This document shows positions 1 to 11,002 of a stretch of DNA of 64,000 nucleotides, in pieces. Positions within the stretch are counted from its first letter, which is position 1. Every line of letters begins with the position of its first letter. The translations under genes and the position numbers were made by a program. This DNA comes from Apium graveolens (Eukaryota > Streptophyta > Magnoliopsida > Apiales > Apiaceae). The notes below the pieces were generated by a model. The model searched no databases. It was not told the origin of the DNA and saw only the letters and a list, made by a program, of their open reading frames with translations. The stretch spans positions 93,794,905 to 93,858,904 of the forward strand of contig NC_133648.1 of assembly GCF_009905375.1 (NCBI RefSeq), in the 5' to 3' direction.

Positions 1-3000
1 TCTTCTTATAACTGAAACACTTGAATCCATTTCTCAAATGTTGCCAAAATCAAGTGGAATAGTTCTTGAAATTATGTTCACCACTCAGAAACAACATTTA
101 GTTGGTAAGAGACTACATTATGAGGTAGATCTTTATGACACCAACAGAAACACAGGGTTTTCATCAGTTTTTATTGAAGACCATGTGAAAGCTTTCAATA
201 ACACATTCAAGTGTTAGTTCTTTGCAAGAAGAATAGGGTTTGATTTCATGGTACATGACAGTAACCTGATCAAATCCTCTCCAATTCAAATGGAAGTTAC
301 CATAATTGGTGAACAACAACTATCATAACTTAATTGTTAAATGTGAGTTCAATTGTGACTTTAGATTCGCAAGGTATAAATACTGTTTTTACTTTATCAG
401 CATTTATTTTAAATACTGATTTGGTATTTTCAGCATTTATTTTTCATGTTATAAATCATGCTGATATGATGACTTCTAGACCATATTTAAGGACTACCTC
501 TAGTTGTATGACCATAGATCACTTTTCTTTAGCCACCTCTTATTTCTGTAGAACAAATTATCCGAGCTTTTCTGTGAGTTGTGTGAAAAGATTTAGAGAA
601 AAATAGAATTAAAGAGAGGCAGTATCCTTACTGGCAAAATGAGAGGTAGATGAGAGATAGGATTTAGTAATCCTTGTGAGGAAACTCTAACTATTAAAAG
701 TCATGAGCTGTGTGGTGTGAGGAGTATTGAGACTACTTTAAAAGATTAGAGAGATTAAGTGTTACTTGTTATATTTTGCAGGTGCACAGAGTACACATGA
801 AACAGCTGTTGAACAACAGTTTGTTAACACTTTGATAAACTCTGGTGTACCAAGTGAAACTAATCTCCCTGTAGGTCTAAGTACTGATACTTTCTTGCAG
901 TCCATTCAATCTACTATTCCACCACATGTAGCAATCCATGTTTTTACTAAAAAATAGTCCATTCAATATACTATTCCACCACCTGAAGTAATCCTTTTTG
1001 TTGCTAAAGATGTAGTAACACAACAGTCCATTCATAAAGTTTTATCCATTACAAGGTCACCACAACACTCTACAAGAACTGAGGTTCTGGAAGTCAATGT
1101 AGAAGCTCCAATTCATTTATCTATAATTCTTGAAGATATGGAGATAAGTGCTGATAGTTTTGAAGCTTTTGAAGCTGCTAGATCACATACTACACCTATT
1201 TCTAATTATATCTTACATGCTAAAGCTGGTGTTGAAGTTCAGTAAATAGTGCAAAATCTGGTTATAAAAGGAGAATCTAATGATGGTGAAGAAGCTAATA
1301 TTTCTAATGTTCTTATAGATTCCGAGGATGATCTTTTCTTCCCTGAAGATATGCCTAATCATTTAAGGGAACAGAAGCTGAAGGAGTTAGATAACAAGAA
1401 GAAGCAGGATTATTTTGATGACATCTGGAATGCTAAATGGAAAGATGATACATATCTTATTTCCAGAACAAATGTTGTTGAACATTTGGAAACAGCTGAA
1501 CAAAGAATTCAAAATCCTGATATACTGACTCATCTCAAAGCATCTACTCTGGTTTTAAGATCCTTACATACAGCTCAAGAACCAACTACTTCTCAAATAA
1601 ATCAGATCAAATAATCATTGATTGCTTCAAAGCTGACTACTCATTAGGAAATTTAGAAACAAATTGCACCAATTGTTGCTAGACAAACTATAATTGAAGC
1701 CAATCAAGCTAGATTGGAAGCTAAACAAGTTCAAATTTCTGATCAACTTACAGAGGTACAAAATTTAATGAAGCTGATTATTTCTCTACTGCTTGGTGAT
1801 GATGCCAAAAAGGGGAAGAAAATTATTAAATCTAAATGCAAACAGCTGAAATTGACAAATACTGATGATGAAAATCCTGATGAAGGTAATAAGGGGTGAC
1901 AAAAGGATAGTGAAAGGAGAAGAGGTGAAAAGCTAGTTGGAATTAGTGATTCATCAAAAGAAATCACTAGATCAAAATGTAGACAAGGTGGATAAAGAAG
2001 AGTTAGAGAATTGACTGTGACTACAACATCTCAACAAACTTTACAAGTCACAACTGTTGATGAAGACCAAGGTATTCTGGAGTTAGAAGCCGGTGTAGAA
2101 GCAAGTCAATATCTTCAAACTCTAAAAGTAAAAGGTAGAAAGACAACTCTATTCTACAAGGATCCAAAGATTCAAGCATTTGACTCTGAGGTGAGTAGAA
2201 TAATCTTTGAAAAAGAAAATCATGGAGTTGATCTAGAACAGCTAAGGCTAATGGAAGAAGACTCCAAGCTATCCATGAAGACAGTAAATACTGATACTAT
2301 TGTTATCTCTCAAGATCTTTATGAAGATGATCCTTCTAACAGACCAACCAAGGGTATAGTCATAGGGGAGGAAAGTCAGGCAGATGCTAAAAGATGTTTC
2401 AGATCTTAAGCTATCATAACTACTAACAGGAAGCATAAAGCGAAAGAAAAGATAGGAGATAAGTCAAAGCTTCCAAAGCCAAGAGTCAAAGCTGTTGAAA
2501 AGAAGAAAACGGTATCTAAAGCAACTAAATTAAAAATATTGATAGATCCAATCTATACAGTTGCTAAATCTTTTGATACTGATGAAATTACTGAAGAAGA
2601 AGAAATTAGCCAAACTCACTTAAGAAGGAAGATTCATGGAGCTGACTCGGCTGAAAAATTGAATCTAACCTCTGACATTGCTCAAGTTAATAAAGAATAA
2701 GTTGTTATTCAATCAATCACAACCTCTGATTCTACTCATGTTGTTAATTTCTCAAATCTAATTCAATCTAATTTATGAGATCCTGATTCTGAAGACATTG
2801 TCTCTGATAAGCCAGAACTTACTTTTGAAGAAAAGAAGAAGCTTTTATGGAAAAACAAAAAACCAGCACCTAGAAGAGATTCTTCTGAAATATTAAAGAA
2901 GATTTATAGTGGAAGTTCTCACTCTAGAAGACCTAGAATTACAAGTGGTCTTGGAAGATTAAATGTTGATCCATTTGTAGAATATGCTCTGATTTTAAGA

Positions 3001-3648
3001 AAGCATGCTAATTTGACAGAAATTGGAGACAATGTGATTCTTGAAGACTTACAGAAGATCATTTCTTGTTGAAGAGAAAATGATTTATTTTCTGGAGTTT
3101 GGGAGAAACTTAAGGTTGATAGAAGAACAGTTAAGAGATAAACCATGGTAGGAATTGGAACTTATTGTTATAATTCTCAAGGTAACTAATTTTGTAACTA
3201 CCAGATGGTCTGCATTCATAAAGAACCTGATACAGTTAAAGAAGAGAGGAATGTCTTATAAATCAAACTATATTCTAAAGTACGTTGATCAAACTGAATA
3301 TGATGTTGATATGCCTATCGGAGGAGTCAAGATAGAAATGAGTCTAGGGACTAAAGTTTTAACCTTTAATCCTGATGGAAAGAAAATTGGATTTCTGAAG
3401 CTGGATGATCTATCTCTTGGAAATTCAAAGTTACATAATCTCAGGGCTGCCATCTATCATAATGATGAATCAACAGATGAACTGAAAGAATATAAACAAA
3501 GGATGCAATAGTATTTGGATGTAATGGAAGAAAATCTGCTAAGGAAGTTTCTTAAAGATTTTCCAGACTGTGTTAGAGTTCAGAATGAAGAGTAAAGTAT
3601 GACATTCACTGAATTAAGAAAGAATATGCTTACTTGATTTCTGCATTT
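1..3648 (+). pseudogene. Decayed post-pol extra (env-like) ORF region of a Sirevirus-type Ty1/copia element (element F)
   Basis: Open stretches in changing frames (334-606, 766-957, 1249-1614, 1714-1899, 2011-2409, 3155-3511) encode low-complexity Ser/Thr/Glu/Lys-rich protein without reverse transcriptase, integrase or protease motifs. They lead directly to a polypurine tract and an LTR. A long, poorly conserved ORF after pol is characteristic of the Sirevirus lineage, so I infer that this is that ORF, broken by many stops and frameshifts. The best-preserved part (3155-3511) has a charged, structured-looking C-terminal segment around residues 40-118 of that ORF. The pol gene of this element would lie left of the window. 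The function of such ORFs is not established; 'env-like' is only a name. I see no signal peptide or clear membrane segment. Confidence 0.55.
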
Positions 3649-3701
3649 AGATAGTTTTGACATCATTAATTGGAACTTGTACATATTTCCATAATGCACA
3701 A

Positions 3702-3713
3702 GTTGGGGGAGAT
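3702..3713 (+). other. Polypurine tract of element F
   Basis: A TTGGGGGAGAT run lies immediately before the LTR start, the position and composition used to prime plus-strand synthesis. Element D on the opposite strand has the same TTGGGGGAGAT core. Confidence 0.7.
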
Positions 3714-4179
3714 TATTAGATATAATTGATGAAATCTGGACAGAAATTATCAGAAGTTCTTATCAGGGCTTATATCAGTATTTACTAAAGAGTGACGTCA
3801 TCAAAACTTATATCAGTACTTGATGATCAGTAAATGATGTCATCATGATTTGTCACTTCAGTAGATATTTGAGAAGGAAAATGAAAGCATGAATTCCAGG
3901 CGGTGAAGGACTTCATCTCAGAAGCAATCATACATGGATATATTTCCTTATTATAATAGAATATGATTCCTTATTGATTTATGCTCTATATAAAGCACAA
4001 ATTAGCTTCATGCTATAACCTAGCAGCTCTCAAGGATATTTGTTCATCCTTTTGAGAGAGTACATTTTTAATAAGTTTTTATCTGTTAATATAAAAACTG
4101 TTGATTCTGTTGAAGCTTTGTCGAATTGATTGCATAAACTGTATTCATCCCCCCTCTACAGTTAATTAGGGACCTAACA
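3714..4179 (+). repeat. 3' LTR of Sirevirus-like element F (466 bp)
   Basis: The LTR begins TATTAG (probably TGTTAG with a G-to-A change) and ends CTAACA, the reverse complement of TGTTAG. It follows a polypurine tract, and just beyond it the sequence resumes inside a different copia integrase. A TATA-like TCTATATAAAG lies near 3988. The tail with a C-run and GGGACCTAACA is typical of Sirevirus LTR ends. The 5' LTR and the second target-site copy lie left of the window. Confidence 0.7.
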
Positions 4180-4184
4180 GAAAT

Positions 4185-4975
4185 CAAAAAAGGGACTTGT
4201 ATGTACTTTCTAACCTTGGTAGATGACCACACACGTTACACTTGGGTTTACCTATGGTCCAACAAGTCAGATTCTTTGAAGACATTGAAAGCCTTCCATA
4301 ACCATGTCAAGAATCATTTCTCTGTGTCTATCAAAATTATACGATCTGATAATGGGCTGGAGTTTGTTAATGCTTTGTGTAAGCAATTTTGTGATGATAA
4401 TGGAATTATCCATCAAACAAGTTATCCCTATAGACCATAAAAAAATGCGAGGGTTGAATGAAAGCATCTGTTTATTCTAGAAATAGCTCGTGCCTTAAGA
4501 TTCCAAGTGAGACTACCACTGCATCCATGGGGTGATTGCGTTTTGACTGTTGTGCATCTGATAACAGGCTACCCACTTCATTGTTAAGCAAAAAATCCCC
4601 CAATGAGGCCCTATATGATGAAAATCCTGATTATGATCAACTTAGAATGTTCAGGTGTCTTGCTAGTGAAAGTAAACATAAGCATTATATACTATTTACC
4701 CCAAGATTGAGTTGGTTGCAATCCAACCAATTCTACTGATAAATTTGCATCCCGTGGTATTCCTTGTGTGTTCTTAGGATATCCTCCAACCAAGAAAGGC
4801 TATCGTCTTCTAAACTTAAGCACAATGGTTGAATTTGTCTCAATAGATGTCAAATTTCATGAAGACGTATTCCCCTTCTATCCACATAAAAGTTCACAAT
4901 ATATGAAGCCTCTTTCAATCGATATGCCAACATCTTCAAAATTTACACATGTTTGATGATGAATATGTTTCTGAT
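4185..4975 (+). pseudogene. Decayed integrase of an Ale/Retrofit-like Ty1/copia element (element G)
   Basis: The segment starts in the middle of the integrase core with LVDDHTRYTWVYL and continues through IIRSDNGLEF, the second catalytic Asp region. Another frame gives VERKH and the region after the catalytic Glu, then VFLGYPPTKKGYRLLNL, the standard copia integrase C-terminal block. At least three frameshifts or stops separate these parts. The upstream integrase, gag and 5' LTR are missing because element F inserted here. Motif wording resembles the Ale/Retrofit lineage, but this assignment is by eye only. Confidence 0.8.
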
Positions 4976-5244
4976 GATTTTGTTTAAAATTCCATCTCCT
5001 GAAAGAAACCAATCATCATATATTGTTGATGACAAAAATGATATACAAACTTCACCAATAAATATTAATATACAAGATGATATTGTTGTTGTTTGAAGAT
5101 CTACAAGATCTCATCGACCTCCATAATGGCAACACGATTATGTCATTAACGTCTGTGGTCAACCAGTGGCCAGTGTCACAAGTTTCTCAGTGAACCCTTT
5201 ATTTATCTGCTTTTTTGCAACTGTAACTATAACAAAAGATCCTG

Positions 5245-6010
5245 TTTATTTCAAGGAAGCAGTTCAACAATCTCATTAGGTGTCTTCAATGAATGATGAA
5301 TTAAAAGCTCTTGAACGCAATGAAACCACGTCTGTCACTGAGCTTCCACACGGTAAAATAGAAATCAGGTGCAAAAGGTTATTTAAAACTAAATATAACC
5401 CTGATGGAAGCATTGAGAGATATAAATCTCGTCTTGTGATCGTGGGATGTAGGCCAAAATATGGACAGGATTACAAAGAAACATTCTCACCTATTACAAA
5501 AATGACAACAGTGCAAACCATGTTGGCTACTTCAGTAATTAGAATTTGTTACACTTTGCAAATAGATGTTTCTAATGCCTTCATACATGGTGAGCTTCTT
5601 GAAGATGTATACATGAAAATACAACCGACTATGCTTATCTTGGGTGTAGAATCATACTGAATTCTGCAGATCAAGGCACTTAAAATCCAACCTAGTCTAC
5701 AAGTTACTTAAAGCTTTATACAGCCTCAAGCAGGCCCCTCGTTTATGGTTCTCAAAACTGTCCTTAAACCTTCTGAGTCTTGACTTTAAACAATCTAAAT
5801 ATGGTTATAACCTCTTCTTAAAACAAACACCCACCTCAACTCTTGATGTCCTTGTCTACGTAGATGACCTTTTAATTTTTGGCTCCCAAATGACTGATAT
5901 TACTAACCTCAAACAAATGCTCTCTGCCAAATTTCATATGAAAGACCTTGGGCCTATCATCTATTTTTTAGGTCTTGAGGTTGTTATATCATCCTCTAGC
6001 TTGCTCAATT
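5245..6010 (+). pseudogene. Decayed reverse transcriptase of element G (Ty1/copia)
   Basis: Copia RT blocks occur in order: AMNDELKALERN-type start (here 5280), KTKYNPDGSIERYKSRLV, YKETFSPITKMTTV, LQIDVSNAFIHGELLEDVYM, then in another frame ALYSLKQAPRLWF and the catalytic VYVDDLLIFG (near 5858-5882), followed by MKDLGP and YFLGLEV. The YVDD active site survives. A stop at about 5658 and further frame changes near 5660-5890 inactivate the ORF. It belongs to the same element as the integrase before it and the RNase H after it. Confidence 0.85.
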
Positions 6011-6379
6011 GTAAAACTCTCTCTACTTATGAATTCTCACTTAAAACTTACACCAACTACTGGAGACCATCTTTCCAATCCTATAGCCTATTAGCACTTG
6101 CTTGGTCAGCTCATATATTTGACTATAACTCGTCTTGATATAGCCTTCACAATCCATATATAAAGTCAATATATGAATACCCCCATTAAATCTCACCTCC
6201 AAGCTGCTGAACGCCTGCTTTGTTATCTTGCTAGGTCACCTTCACAGGGCATTTTGCTAGCCTCCTCAAGTGCTACTCACCTGACTTCTTATTGTGACAG
6301 CAACTAGGCAAGCTGTATTGCATCCAGAACATCAACAACTTATTATTGCATATTTCTAGAACAATCACCCATATCATGT

Positions 6380-6753
6380 AAGTCAAAAAAATAGAGTGTC
6401 ATGCTCGCTCCTAAACTGAGGAGGAATACCGTGCCTTAGCATTGACCACCTACGAAGTCACTTGGCTGTCAAATCTTCTCAAAGACTTGGGCTTCAAAAA
6501 CCTGCAGCTTACGTGTGATAACAAAGTAGCCTTGGCCAAAGTAGTAAACCCAGTACAACACGAGCGTACCAAAAACTTGGAAATTGACTGCCACTTTGTG
6601 CATGATCAGATCAATGCTGGTGCCATTCAACCATTTCATGTTTCCTCATCTGATCAAGTAGCTTACATAATTACCAAGATTATACCCATTGAGAAAAATC
6701 GGTTTCTTCTTCACAAGCTTGGAGCTTCAGTTATTCCACCATATCCTTCTTGA
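6380..6753 (+). pseudogene. RNase H end of element G pol
   Basis: The continuous frame at 6442-6753 contains TTYEVTWLSNLLKDLG, LTCDNKVALA, HERTKNLEIDCHFVHDQI and a degraded DQVAYIITK where family members have a (D/A)DxxTK block. These are the C-terminal copia RNase H motifs, with the catalytic Asp in CDN and a His in CHFV. The stop at 6751-6753 overlaps the polypurine tract, as is usual for copia elements with short 3' ends. The upstream part (about 6380-6441) is in another frame. Confidence 0.8.
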
Positions 6754-6763
6754 GGGGGATTAA
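6752..6763 (+). other. Polypurine tract of element G
   Basis: GAGGGGGATT directly follows the RNase H stop codon and precedes sequence taken to be the 3' LTR. Confidence 0.6.
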
Positions 6764-6933
6764 TGAGGAACCACATGTTTTTTCCAGCATTTTTTTTGTT
6801 ATTTTGTAGCTTGTTAGGTCGAGTAATATTGGGACTATTTTGTCTGGTAGTTAGTCTTGTGCTCTTGGTCCTTTATGAGGAAAACTTGGGTGATTATATG
6901 AGACAAATGCTTCAATGATAATAATATACTAAA
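6764..6933 (+). repeat. 3' LTR of element G, left piece (split by element C)
   Basis: The sequence after the polypurine tract starts TGAGGAACC and runs to the CTAAA target site of element C. The right piece resumes at 20733. A short LTR of roughly 250-300 bp fits the Ale/Retrofit lineage. The 5' LTR is not in the window, so the boundaries rest only on the polypurine tract and context. Confidence 0.45.
6929..6933. repeat. Target-site duplication of element C, left copy
   Basis: CTAAA directly precedes the TGTAATAACC start of the LTR and matches the five bases after the far LTR at 20728-20732. Confidence 0.95.
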
Positions 6934-9016
6934 TGTAATAACCCCAAAATTTTTCAACTTTTTGTAACCCTTGTGAATAGTGTTTTAGCTGAATGAAGAA
7001 ACTTTTCACGCCACACTATGTAGGGGTTCTGTTATGGATATTCTGGGATATTATTAGTACTCTATGTAGTATATAAGTGTATGTAAAGATCGTCAGAATC
7101 CAATTCCGAACACTTTGGTTTTTCCCGGAAATCCACAAGATACGGAGAGAATTGAGTATAAGGTAACAGGATAAAAAGGATTTAAATTAAAGGATTATAA
7201 TAGAGGATCATAAAAAGGAATATAATGTATTGAGAAAGGTTAAGGGAACCTAAGTAATAAGATCCCGGGTATGATCCTTCAAACGATAAACGAGAACGAA
7301 AGTAAGCGAACCGTATAACAGATCAACGGTCATTAGGAAAACGATTAGGAAGTTAATCAAAGGGATTAGTGGGAATGATGTCATCCAACCAATAGAAAGA
7401 GGACAAGGAAGGGAGGATGACATCATGAGGATGACATAAGCATGACATGGGAAGGAAGGAAGTGTGGTGGCTTTGTAACCACACAAATTCAAGGGCAAAA
7501 AGGTAATTGACTAAATCAAATACAAAAACCAAGCAACCAAGCCAAGTAAATTCATTCTTCATCAAAAATCAAAAAGCAACCAAGGCTTTGTTCTTGAAGC
7601 TCTCGGCTTTTCACTATTCAAAAGGCAAGAAAAATTCAAAATCAAAGATCCAAGCTTCCTAAATTGGTAAGATAATTCCCTAATCATCTTCATGCTTAGT
7701 TAGGACTATATCATGAGTTTAAGCCATTAATTCCTTCTCAATCTTCTTCATTTAATCAAAGAAGAAGACAATGAATAGTGTTTTCAAGTTTTTAACTTGA
7801 ACTTTTTCTTGTTTTTCTTGAAGATCCAAGCATTCTTAAGACTTCTCAAAGCTTCTTAAGGCTTCCTAGCTCCTCCCACCACTTCAAGGAAGGTATACCA
7901 TCTCCAAACCCTAGATTCCTATATATTATAAGATGATTTTGATTAGTAGGATGATATTGTAGCTTGTTGTTGTGATTAGAGTTTGGGATTTGAAATGGTA
8001 GTGAAATGGAATGGTAAATGTTGAGGTTTTGATGAAAAGAACTTAAGTATGGTTAAATTAAGCTTAGGCATAAGTATAAATGATTAAATTGAATTAGTTG
8101 GGGTTGTTATGATGTGATAAGGATGGATGTTGGTTGTATGTTGGATTTGAGGTTGAATTGGGAGGGTTTTGAATGATTTAAAATATTGGAAATCGCGTAA
8201 ACATAGCCGTCGTAACGTCCGATTTTCTTTGGACTGTTTTTGTGCATAGCATTAGGACCCGAGAACCCCCTGCTAGAATATGACCACTGCCATGTTTAGA
8301 TAGCTCATGTTACGAGCTTCGTTTTGATATGTAGTTCGTTCGATTCCGATGCACGGTTTAGGAGAAACGACCGTTTCAAGTAACGGCGTTTCGCGAACGA
8401 AACTTTTTCCCTCGCCTTACTTTGAAACATAGGTTAAAGACCAAAAAGGGTTAATTAATGTATGAAACATTTATGGTAAGTGTGTTAGGCAGTTGGTAAG
8501 ACACTCGCGAAGGAATCGCTTTAAAACTCGTAAAGGTTAAATTATTAAAAATGGTGGAGCCGAGGGTACCCGAGTGACTTAAGCAAATCAGTGAGCGCAA
8601 AACAAGCGTTAGAGTCTAAGTTAGTTAAAGTAAAGATTTACAAGTGATTTTGGTTTAATTCCAACTTACTTGTTGTTTATAGGTTACCAGACTCGTCCCG
8701 AGCCTTTTATCACCCCAAGTCGCTCAGGCAAGTATTCTATCCGTTATACTGTTGTTGTGATGTATACATTTGTATATGCATGATCTTGCGATAAATGCAT
8801 ATTGGTTATTTAGCAAATTCTTATGATATATTGTAGCATGTGATATGGTATATATGCATGCCTGTTTCATATTCTTGAAATATATATCTGTTGGTTCAGT
8901 TGATAATACCTATGCTAGAGAATAGCGGTAACTTGCATATACCCTTAGTATAGGGACCCAAAGGTGAAAATATTTTCTAAAACCGGGAGTCGAGGATCCC
9001 GAGTAGATTTTGTATA

Positions 9017-9027
9017 TATGGATATGG

Positions 9028-9063
<36 letters not shown>

Positions 9064-9066
9064 GGT
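9017..9066. repeat. TA microsatellite in the LTR of element C
   Basis: An almost pure (TA)n tract. The copy in the 3' LTR (about 18966-19002) is shorter, which accounts for the small length difference between the LTRs. Element E carries a much longer tract at the equivalent place. Confidence 0.9.
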
Positions 9067-9127
9067 CATAGTTTTCCAAACTATTAATCGAATAAGGTTT
9101 ATTCGATAACTTTAACTTTATTTTATT

Positions 9128-9240
9128 ATTGAATATTATTTCGAATATTATTCGAAGGCTTATGACTCAGTTTATATTATTTATTGAATATTATTTGAAT
9201 ATTCATTTGAGGATCTATGACTCCGATTATTTGCTGAGGT
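9128..9240 (+). repeat. Two-copy 55-56-bp AT-rich minisatellite with TGACTC boxes
   Basis: Two diverged units each contain GAATATTATTT, a partly palindromic AT block and TATGACTC; the TGACTC boxes are near 9162 and 9218. The 3' LTR carries the same pair (about 19065-19180). The related element E has three units with the same spacing. TGACTC is a bZIP/GCN4-type core, so a regulatory role is possible but not shown. Confidence 0.7.
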
Positions 9241-9728
9241 ATATTCTTTATTTTATTAAAGAATAAGATGTCAATAATCAAACTTATTTTCGATTATTCA
9301 AATAAAGATAATACTTTCATATAAGTATATCTTTGGTTATTTAATACTCGTTTCAAGTATAAGTTTTAATACTTCTACTTCAATTATTTTTATAAAGATT
9401 ATTCTTTATGGGAATATTATTTAAATAATAATATTCAGTCATTTTCTAAATATTCTGGGGACTGATTTACTTCATTAAATCAGCTTTACTCCAAACACTC
9501 TATAAAGTGTTTTCGAGTCTTCAAAATGATTTTTAAAGTTAGAGCGGATCCCAAAACTCATTTTTATATTTAAGATCTTCTTTTTTTTAAGGGGATTTAA
9601 ATACTCACTCAAAACTTGGGGAATCCGGCTCTGTGGTGTATTTTATATTCGCAACGAGGTTGCAGTTTTGGTAAATGAATTGATTACTTGCCCAATGTTC
9701 GGGAAGTAAGCCCATCTAATTGAGTCGG

Positions 9729-9830
9729 CATAAGCGACATGCCGGGGTACGGTCTATTATTGTGTAAGTGGCTGGGTGGCAGTCCATCAACGCGTAAGAG
9801 GCCGAGTGGCGGTCCAGCACAAGGTCCTTA
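9729..9830 (+). repeat. GC-rich three-copy motif of about 30 bp in the LTR
   Basis: Three imperfect units begin TAAGCGAC, TAAGTGGC and TAAGAGGC. Each carries a GCCGGGGTACGGTC- or GGCTGGGTGGCAGTCC-like core. The island stands out in an AT-rich LTR and is present in the 3' LTR (about 19668-19770) and, inverted, in element E (about 59925-60020), so it has been kept within the family. Confidence 0.7.
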
Positions 9831-10396
9831 TGAGGCCAGGGTGATGACCGGTGGGGGATTCATCCATCTACTAGTAGAAAAGGTTACTTATTGGTATCTT
9901 TGCCTGATCAGCAAGATATCTGGTTTATGCCAAAATTCTTTTCCTTTCCAAAATTTATTGGATGTTTCAAACTCTGTTCATACTTTACATAACAGAGGTT
10001 CCAGGAAATGTTTAAGAGATATATATGTGGATATATATATATCGGGACTAAATAAAGTATCTCGTAATTTTTTTTTCATTCAATAATATTTCAAAGATTG
10101 AATCTATTCAAGTCTTAACTTGTGGTCTCATCTATGGGATGTTTTTCTTAAAACTTATAATACTTTGAACGGTGGTAGTTCAAGTAGCTTTATAAATGAT
10201 ATAAGTGTGGTGAAGTATTGGTAACTTCATTCCTTGTTTTTACTTATATCTAGTAAGTAATTATCTTACACATGATAGAGATTTTAGTAAGTATCCATTT
10301 AGATACTTATATTATTGTTATCACTATGTATTATCTTGCGAGCTGTAAGGCTCACTCTTGCTTTATTTCTTCATCACACAACAACAGTTAGGAAAG

Positions 10397-10519
10397 ATGG
10401 CCAGACTCCAGCAGACCCAGCGCAAGCGCGTGGGAAGCGTCCCGCGTCTTCCCGATGATGTTATGGCTGCTATAGCTGTAGAGGTAGATCCATTGGTAGA
10501 TCAGGCATTCTACTTTTGA
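10397..10519 (+). CDS. Small LTR ORF of element C (40 codons); candidate first exon
   Basis: The ATG follows an AACAACAG stretch downstream of a GGCTCACTCTTGCTTT block that recurs in other LTRs here. The peptide starts MARLQQTQRKR and reaches DDVMAAIAVE, after which the DNA reads GAG|GTAGAT, a good plant splice-donor match exactly between codons (29 codons read). Elements A and E have a small ORF of the same design at the same LTR position: M-x-R, then RK(R/T), then a short A/V/I-rich segment ending at GTAG. In C an acceptor-like TAG at 10977-10978 would continue the frame into the ORF at 11003. Translation and splicing are inferred; it may be only an upstream ORF. Confidence 0.4.
   Translation: MARLQQTQRKRVGSVPRLPDDVMAAIAVEVDPLVDQAFYF
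10478..10490 (+). other. Candidate splice donor in the 5' LTR of element C
   Basis: GTAGAG|GTAGAT with the GT at 10484-10485, falling in phase 0 after 29 codons of the small LTR ORF. The equivalent site is CAG|GTAGAA in A and GAT|GTAGGA in E. Confidence 0.4.
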
Positions 10520-10794
10520 GAATCAATTATGTATAATTATAACTTGTGGCAGATAATGGCAATTAACTGTAAATTTATCAAGTAATCGTTTTGGGTTGTA
10601 ATAACTTTTAAATTATGGATTCAAAGACTTATACTTATTTCAATTTCATCTCTGAGACTATAACGGGTTGTGGTGTGTGTTAGTGTGGGGTCACAGCATA
10701 AGGTTATTTTAATTAATTAAGTGAAGTGATATTGTGGAAAGAAAGACCGTGACGACCCGGATCCCCGACCCCGGATCTGGGGGTGTTACAGAAA

Positions 10795-10806
10795 TGGTAT
10801 CAGAGC
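10795..10806 (+). other. Primer-binding site of element C
   Basis: TGGTATCAGAGC, complementary to the 3' end of plant initiator-Met tRNA, lies four bases after the LTR end, as expected for priming of minus-strand synthesis. Confidence 0.95.
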
Positions 10807-10949
10807 TAAGCGTTATAAACCTCAGAGATGATGCGTCGATATAATAACAAACTCACAAAGATAATAAGAACTCTTGCCAAGTTCATGGTCGGACTACTTA
10901 AAGTAGTGCTGACAGTTAAAACCCTTACGGGAACCCTTATAAGTATCAT

Positions 10950-10980
10950 GATAGTAACTTAGCTCGTTTAATGTGTAGGC
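10950..10980 (+). other. Candidate splice acceptor before ORF1 of element C
   Basis: GTTTAATGTGTAG precedes GCGCCTGAG. The AG at 10977-10978 leaves eight in-frame codons before the ATG at 11003 (phase 0). The TAG itself is the in-frame stop that otherwise closes this frame upstream. Together with the donor at 10484 it would remove 495 nt that include the primer-binding site. Confidence 0.35.
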
Positions 10981-11002
10981 GCCTGAGATAGAGGACCCTG
11001 AG

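Larger units (their letters stand above)
6934..10790 (+). repeat. 5' LTR of element C (3857 bp)
   Basis: Starts TGTAATAACC and ends GGGTGTTACA, an imperfect inverted TGTAA/TTACA pair. It holds a TA run, a 55-56-bp AT-rich minisatellite (from about 9130), a GC-rich triplicated motif (from 9729) and a small ORF near its 3' end (10397). Long open frames inside it, including antisense ones around 7250-7565, also occur in the other LTR copy and look fortuitous. I could not place the transcription start. Confidence 0.95.

Noticed and set aside
7250..7565. Antisense ORFs near the start of the C LTR
   Set aside because: Present in both LTRs and partly in E only because of LTR homology; no conserved start and no domain.
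9739..10086. 115-codon ORF in the LTR of C
   Set aside because: It translates the GC-rich repeat island; the 3' LTR copy is near-identical only because LTRs copy each other, and the start is lost there. No protein features.
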